A DNA stretch of 45,274 nt from CAYXDO01 sp964463485 (GTDB lineage Bacteria > Myxococcota > Kuafuiibacteriia > Kuafuiibacteriales > Kuafuiibacteriaceae): assembly GCA_964463485.1 (NCBI GenBank), contig CAYXDO010000086.1, positions 1 to 45,274 of the forward strand, written 5' to 3'. A program made the translations under genes and the position numbers. Positions within the stretch are counted from its first letter, which is position 1. Each line of letters opens with the position of its first letter. Below, one piece after another: positions 41,607 through 45,274 of the stretch. The notes below the pieces were generated by a model. The model saw only the letters and a list, made by a program, of their open reading frames with translations, searched no databases and was not told the origin of the DNA.

Positions 41607-42007
41607 GTCGGTTCTCCCGATCGCTCCTTGGTCTGCCTGCGGCGCTCTCGTGCCTCACGGCATGCGGAGCACGCGCCACGAGCGCTCGGATCGATGACGA
41701 AGTTTTCAGGGTGAGTTGCACCTTCTCCTCGTGTCATCAGCCACCCTCGTCGCGTGGGGACCTCGATCTGACTTCGCCGGCCTATGATCGAATCGTCGGT
41801 GTAGCGTCCACGGAGCGCCCTGAAAAAGTGCGAGTCGCCCCCGGGAGCCCAGATCAGTCCTACTTACTCGACAAGTTGCTCGGGCGTGACTTGCCGGCCG
41901 GACCGGCCGACGAGCCTTGGACGTCGATGCCGCCGGAGTCTCCGCTCGACGACGAGCGCATCGAGCTCGTCCGGGACTGGATTTCGGACGGCGCCCCGCG
42001 CGAATGA
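41597..42007 (+). CDS. Cytochrome c-like lipoprotein with CX4CH haem motif
   Basis: 136 residues from ATG 41597, overlapping the previous gene by ten bases. Lipobox SCLTAC (Cys23). The haem motif is CTFSSCH (41-47), the CX4CH variant seen in planctomycete-type and myxobacterial cytochrome-like proteins. It is followed by DLDLTSPAYDRIVGV, RVAPGSPDQSYLLDKLLG, the probable Met ligand in SMPPESPLDDERIELVRDWISDGAP, all typical of that family. It should be a periplasmic or surface electron carrier. As the last gene of the copper monooxygenase unit it is a reasonable candidate reductant for the copper sites. Confidence 0.82.
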   Translation: MPLSRFSRSLLGLPAALSCLTACGARATSARIDDEVFRVSCTFSSCHQPPSSRGDLDLTSPAYDRIVGVASTERPEKVRVAPGSPDQSYLLDKLLGRDLPAGPADEPWTSMPPESPLDDERIELVRDWISDGAPRE

Positions 42008-42090
42008 GTACGTGACCCGATCGAATTACACGAGCACGAGCAACGGAGTGCTCCTCGCGCTGCCGGAGTCGTTGGAACGACCGGTGACGT

Positions 42091-44085
42091 TCAGAATTTG
42101 TTCTCGAGGGCCACGAGGTCGATCAAGACCTCCACTCGCTCGTCGAGCGTCTGGGCATTCTTGAGTGACGTTTTTGCGTCGAGATACTCGGCTTCGAGGG
42201 CTCGCTGGTTCTCGGGAGCGCCGTTCGCCACGAGACTTTTGAGTTTGGTTTTGATTCTCTCGAGGCGAGATTGGAGCGCTTGGGGCGTAGTCAGGTTCCG
42301 GTCCAGCGCTGCTTCGAAGACACGCCTACTCTCGGCCGCCGAGCCGTCAGCGCGGACAAGCGCCGCTCGCCATTCCGAGGCGAGGTCTTCCAAACCCAGA
42401 GCACCAAGCTCTCCGCGACTCACGCCTCGGCGGGCGAGCACCGGACGCAACGAGTCCTCGAAGCTGGGCGCTGCAGGCGGCGCGGGCTTTTCGGCGAGCT
42501 TGAGGCTACGAGGAGCTTCGGGCTTCGGCCGACCGAGTCGCGAACGCGGCTCTTCTTTGGGCCCCGGCCTCTCGGTCTCCGCGATTTCGGGGCCCGGCGG
42601 TGGACTCACCCTCTCCGCCATCTCGCGTGACGGAGTCTTCTCGGGAAGGCGAGGCGCCGCGACGACGGTCAACTCAGCCTCCTGACTCAACTCCGGTGCG
42701 CTGCCCTTCGACAGCATCTCCTTGGCGCTCATGAAGAGGAGCACCGCGGCGGCTCCCGACAAAGCCCACGCCGCGGGCGCCCACGCTTTTGTCCTCGGCC
42801 GAGCTGGACCCCGAGAGACACGCGCGGAGCTCCCTGCGAGCGAACCCTCCCCCGACTCGACGGGCCGAACGAGCGGAGGCGTCGAGCGGGATGAGCCAGG
42901 AGCGGCCGAGTCCGAGGAGCCAGCGACTCGACCCGAAGGAATGGCGGCTTCGGTTCGATCGTCGGGGGCGGATAAGGCGGTCTTGTCGGTGGGCTCGGTG
43001 AGCTCGTGAAAAGACGCGGCGTGAGTATCCGCCTCGAGCATGTCCGTGCCCTGCGTGGCCTGCTGCCCGAACGAAATCGCCGTTGCCAAAGCTTCGGCGA
43101 CCGCCCGCCCGTCGGCCGGGCGGCCGAGCGGGTCTTTTGCGAGCATCTGAAGCGCCAAGGTCGCTAGCGGGAACTCAGGTAAAGGCCGGGGCGTCGCGCG
43201 AAGGTGTTGCTCCATCACCACCTCGATCGAACCCGAGAACGGCGGGTGACCCGCGATCATCTCGTAAAAAATGACGCCCAGCGCATAAACGTCGACCGCC
43301 GGCCCCGCGTCTGCCTCACCCCTGATTTGCTCGGGCGCCATGTAGAGCGGAGTGCCGATGAGCGCTCCGCCGCGCGTAAGTCTCTCCTCCTTGGAATCGA
43401 GGGAGCGACTCAGGCCGAAATCCAAAATCTTTGCGACGTCGTTTGGGGTCAAAAGAATGTTGGCCGGTTTGAGATCGCGATGCACGAAGCCGAGCGCGTG
43501 AGCGGCGCCGAGCCCCTGAGCGATCTGAGTAGCGATCTCTTGCGCGAAAGCTCGGGGCGGCGCGCCTCGTTTGAGGATATTCTGCAGCGTCGAGCCCTCG
43601 AGCAGCTCCATGACCATGAACGGAAGCCCACCGGAGCTGACCCCGTAATCGAAGACGCGAACGATGTTCGGGTGCACGAGCTCGAGCAGCGCCTTGGCCT
43701 CCCGCGCCATACGCTCTTTGGGGGCCTTGGCGTTCGCGAACGTGCCGCGAAGGACTTTCACCGCTGCCGAGCTGCCGAGGTGAACGTGGCGCGCGCGGTA
43801 GACTCGCGCATAGGTACCAGCGCCGAGGGAGCGCTCCAAACGCCATCCGTGCAACACGATCCCGAGGAGCGGATCGGCCGCCGCAGTGGGAAGGGATGGG
43901 TCCTGATCGTCGAAACGAGCCTCTTCGGTCGGTGCCCCTCTGGCCTCGGTGAGAGGAGCGTCATCAGTAAGGCCTGCGTAGGCCTCCGTTCGCTCCCGAA
44001 CGTCCGCGTTCTGCGAGAGGCCCACGAGCTGGGCGGGCGAGAGGAGGGCGGCGGCAATCGGGCGCCTTTTGCCACCGCCGCTCAT
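42091..44085 (-). CDS. Hanks-type Ser/Thr protein kinase with one transmembrane helix
   Basis: 664 residues. The kinase domain is about 80-335: LGAGTYARVY glycine loop (87-96), Lys110 in VKVL, HRDLKPAN (202-209), DFG (222-224), GTPLYMAPEQ (244-253), DVYALGVIFYEM. The catalytic residues are intact. A Ser/Pro-rich juxtamembrane segment leads to one helix (435-453), and the remaining ~200 residues are extracytoplasmic in a type II-like layout: first a Pro/Glu/Arg-rich stalk, then a helical end (about 560-664) of unknown fold. The first 70 residues are an acidic extension. It is probably an envelope-stress or developmental signalling kinase. It is convergent with the lipoprotein unit, with 83 bp between. 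Confidence 0.92.
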   Translation of the reverse strand: MSGGGKRRPIAAALLSPAQLVGLSQNADVRERTEAYAGLTDDAPLTEARGAPTEEARFDDQDPSLPTAAADPLLGIVLHGWRLERSLGAGTYARVYRARHVHLGSSAAVKVLRGTFANAKAPKERMAREAKALLELVHPNIVRVFDYGVSSGGLPFMVMELLEGSTLQNILKRGAPPRAFAQEIATQIAQGLGAAHALGFVHRDLKPANILLTPNDVAKILDFGLSRSLDSKEERLTRGGALIGTPLYMAPEQIRGEADAGPAVDVYALGVIFYEMIAGHPPFSGSIEVVMEQHLRATPRPLPEFPLATLALQMLAKDPLGRPADGRAVAEALATAISFGQQATQGTDMLEADTHAASFHELTEPTDKTALSAPDDRTEAAIPSGRVAGSSDSAAPGSSRSTPPLVRPVESGEGSLAGSSARVSRGPARPRTKAWAPAAWALSGAAAVLLFMSAKEMLSKGSAPELSQEAELTVVAAPRLPEKTPSREMAERVSPPPGPEIAETERPGPKEEPRSRLGRPKPEAPRSLKLAEKPAPPAAPSFEDSLRPVLARRGVSRGELGALGLEDLASEWRAALVRADGSAAESRRVFEAALDRNLTTPQALQSRLERIKTKLKSLVANGAPENQRALEAEYLDAKTSLKNAQTLDERVEVLIDLVALENKF

Positions 44086-44248
44086 CGACGCTCCAACAGG
44101 ACCACGGTCGCATCATAACCCGCAAATTCGTGGGCAGCGGAGAAACCGAGGAAGCACCGAGCCGAAGAGCCTCGTCCGGAAATCGGGCGCTCGGAGAGCA
44201 GAGCGCGGAGCCTTACTCAGCAGGGCCTCGTGCGTGTACACTCCGCAC
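44086..44248. other. Divergent intergenic region of the kinase and 44249 genes
   Basis: 163 bp. On the minus strand a TATGAT about 26 bases before the kinase ATG is a possible -10. On the plus strand TTACTC (44213-44218), 18 bp, TACACT (44237-44242) and six bases lead to GTG 44249, giving the leaderless geometry again. No RNA gene is recognised. Confidence 0.4.
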
Positions 44249-44602
44249 GTGCGCACGGACCTCGGACGGTTCATGGAGGGCTACATCCTGGAGACCACGC
44301 TGCTCATCAAGGCCGTCTATGACCTCGGCACCGGCCAGGGCAAGGACGTGGCCGCGTGGGTCGACGGACGGGAGCTCGTGTTCGTGCGCGGCGAAGAGGG
44401 CAAGGGCCCAGGTTTCTTGCGAATGCTTCCGCAAGCCAACGCGGTCGTCGTGTCCTTTCCGAGGGGCCACGAGATCTCCGACCCGCTCTCTCGCATGAAG
44501 GGAGTCGCGGGGTCCCGGACGCGCGTCACCGTTCGGTCGATCAGCGAGCTCGACCCGTACCTTCGACGCGTCGTGGCCGCAGCCTACGCGCTCGGGCCGT
44601 GA
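44249..44602 (+). CDS. Small cytoplasmic protein, possibly DUF5655-like
   Basis: 117 residues from GTG 44249. An alpha/beta fold with AWVDGRELVFVR, a Lys/Gly turn, VVVSFPRGHEISDPLSRMKG and SRTRVTVRSISELDPYLRRVVAAAYAL. The order of a hydrophobic strand, a DP turn and a final helix recalls DUF5655/DUF1801-type small proteins, but I cannot confirm it. No signal peptide. The in-frame stretch upstream of the GTG is Arg-rich and does not look coding. It has the -10 TACACT six bases before the start. Confidence 0.6.
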   Translation: MRTDLGRFMEGYILETTLLIKAVYDLGTGQGKDVAAWVDGRELVFVRGEEGKGPGFLRMLPQANAVVVSFPRGHEISDPLSRMKGVAGSRTRVTVRSISELDPYLRRVVAAAYALGP

Positions 44603-44679
44603 GCTGCGACCGGACGTTTCCGAGGCGGTCCACGTGTTGTGCGCGGGTGGCTAAAAGTGAGCTACGATGGAGCGACACC

Positions 44680-45114
44680 ATGACGGTTGGAAAGCTGCTC
44701 ACGTGGGCTGCCTTGGCCATCTCCGCAACTTCTTGCGGCCCAAGGGCCATCGCCGCCGAGGAGGTCGTCGCGTCGATGGACCAACACCTCGGCAAGCGCA
44801 TCGCGATCCGAGGGAAATGGAGATCGGGCGCCCGCTGTCGCCAGGGCGAGGACGGCGAGTGGAAGGCGTACTGCAAGGATTGTCAGTTCTGCCGAGGTCC
44901 GCTGGTGCTCGACGTTGCTTCCACCTCCTCGAGCGCGCTCGACTGGCCGCTCGTGCTCGCCGGTTCCTGGGAGTATCAGGAGATTCGGTGCAAAGGGCCG
45001 CTGAATCAGGTCAAGTGTCACCCGATCGAGCCCGGAAAAACTTACGTCGTTCAAGGTCTGGTCGAGAACTACAAACCGCCACGACTCATCCTCGAAAAAT
45101 TTTCCGAGGATTGA
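44680..45114 (+). CDS. Predicted small lipoprotein, OB-like
   Basis: 144 residues from ATG 44680. Signal MTVGKLLTWAALAISATSC (Cys19). The mature part reads as a small beta barrel (VVASMDQHLGKRIAIRGKWRSG ... PLVLDVA ... TYVVQGLVENY), which resembles OB-fold nucleic-acid- or metal-binding envelope proteins. Four Cys cluster in CRQGEDGEWKAYCKDCQFC, spacing that could bind a metal or form disulfides. ATG is preferred as it begins the signal. Function unknown. Confidence 0.72.
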   Translation: MTVGKLLTWAALAISATSCGPRAIAAEEVVASMDQHLGKRIAIRGKWRSGARCRQGEDGEWKAYCKDCQFCRGPLVLDVASTSSSALDWPLVLAGSWEYQEIRCKGPLNQVKCHPIEPGKTYVVQGLVENYKPPRLILEKFSED

Positions 45115-45162
45115 GCTCCAACGCCCCGCTTCTCGAAGAAAGTCGCACTCTGCAGCCGACCG

Positions 45163-45260
45163 TAATCCTGCCTAATCCTGCCTCATAGGTGATCACTTGA
45201 GAGGCAGGATAAGGATCGTGAGGCAGGATTAGGATCGGGCACGGGCACGGGCACGGGCAC
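45163..45260. repeat. Compound repeat region: direct repeats, imperfect hairpin and hexamer array
   Basis: taatcctgcc occurs twice in tandem (45163-45182). gaggcaggataaggatcg (45201-45218) and gaggcaggattaggatcg (45220-45237) differ by one base and are the inverse of the first pair, so the region can fold around the tgatca near 45190. gggcac then occurs four times (45237-45260). No gene is seen from 45115 to the window end, where the region is cut. Confidence 0.8.
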
Positions 45261-45274
45261 GAAGTCCTCGCAGA

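Noticed and set aside
42008..42090. Rho-independent terminator between the lipoprotein unit and the kinase
   Set aside because: gagcac/gtgctc (42032-42053) gives only six base pairs with a ten-base loop and no U tract.

Overview
The window is GC-rich chromosomal DNA, most likely from a myxobacterium (Myxococcota, probably Polyangiales/Sandaracinus-like). The evidence is the many lipoproteins with Asp/Ser/Gly/Ala-rich linkers after the lipobox, a Hanks-type Ser/Thr kinase plus a decayed zinc-ribbon kinase, Pro/Trp-rich HEAT proteins, GTG and TTG starts and dense stop/start overlaps. This assignment is inference from protein style. I see no phage, plasmid, complete insertion sequence, tRNA, rRNA or CRISPR.

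Layout. 1-93: three consecutive small stem-loops. 94-2918 (minus): a GH4 glycosidase and a CrtI/RetSat-like FAD oxidoreductase, co-translated. 2919-3482: promoter and a frameshifted kinase remnant. 3483-6028: a small unknown protein, convergent with a GMC oxidoreductase. 6158-7755 (minus): an APH-family kinase overlapping an APS kinase. 7927-13157 (minus): a HEAT protein with a repetitive Trp/Pro tail overlapping an HD-GYP protein that has lost its HD residues. 13196-14968 (minus): an RpoH-type sigma factor and a lipoprotein. 15038-18192 (minus): a five-domain S1 protein and a DASS transporter. 18228-20852 (minus): nnr-tsaE-lipoprotein. 20973-23478 (minus): an SDR, a tiny acidic ORF and a DUF2341-like lipoprotein. 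23565-24845: a TonB-like protein. 24854-27244 (minus): folD-gcvT-gcvH, without gcvP. 27446-36028 (plus): a NamZ-like muramidase, then a polysaccharide locus (export lipoprotein, Wzc-type BY-kinase, rmlB, rmlA, rmlD, two GT2 glycosyltransferases), without rmlC, wzx or wzy. 36240-45114: a lipoprotein-rich region with a Ser/Thr kinase.

The most interesting unit is 38187-42007 (plus). Five genes, four of them joined by stop/start overlaps, all encode predicted lipoproteins: a PHM/DBH-type copper monooxygenase keeping all six expected copper ligands, a seven-repeat beta-propeller, two small proteins sharing an EGxxxPxILxPQGG motif, and a CX4CH cytochrome-like protein. I infer an outer-membrane oxidative complex in which the haem protein may replace ascorbate as reductant.

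A second signal is regulatory. At about eight transcription-unit starts a TTG-type -35 element lies 34-36 nt before the start codon and a -10-like element ends 6-7 nt before it. Transcription would then begin at or next to the start codon, giving leaderless mRNAs. Other genes, such as the BY-kinase, have a normal Shine-Dalgarno, so both initiation modes seem to coexist.
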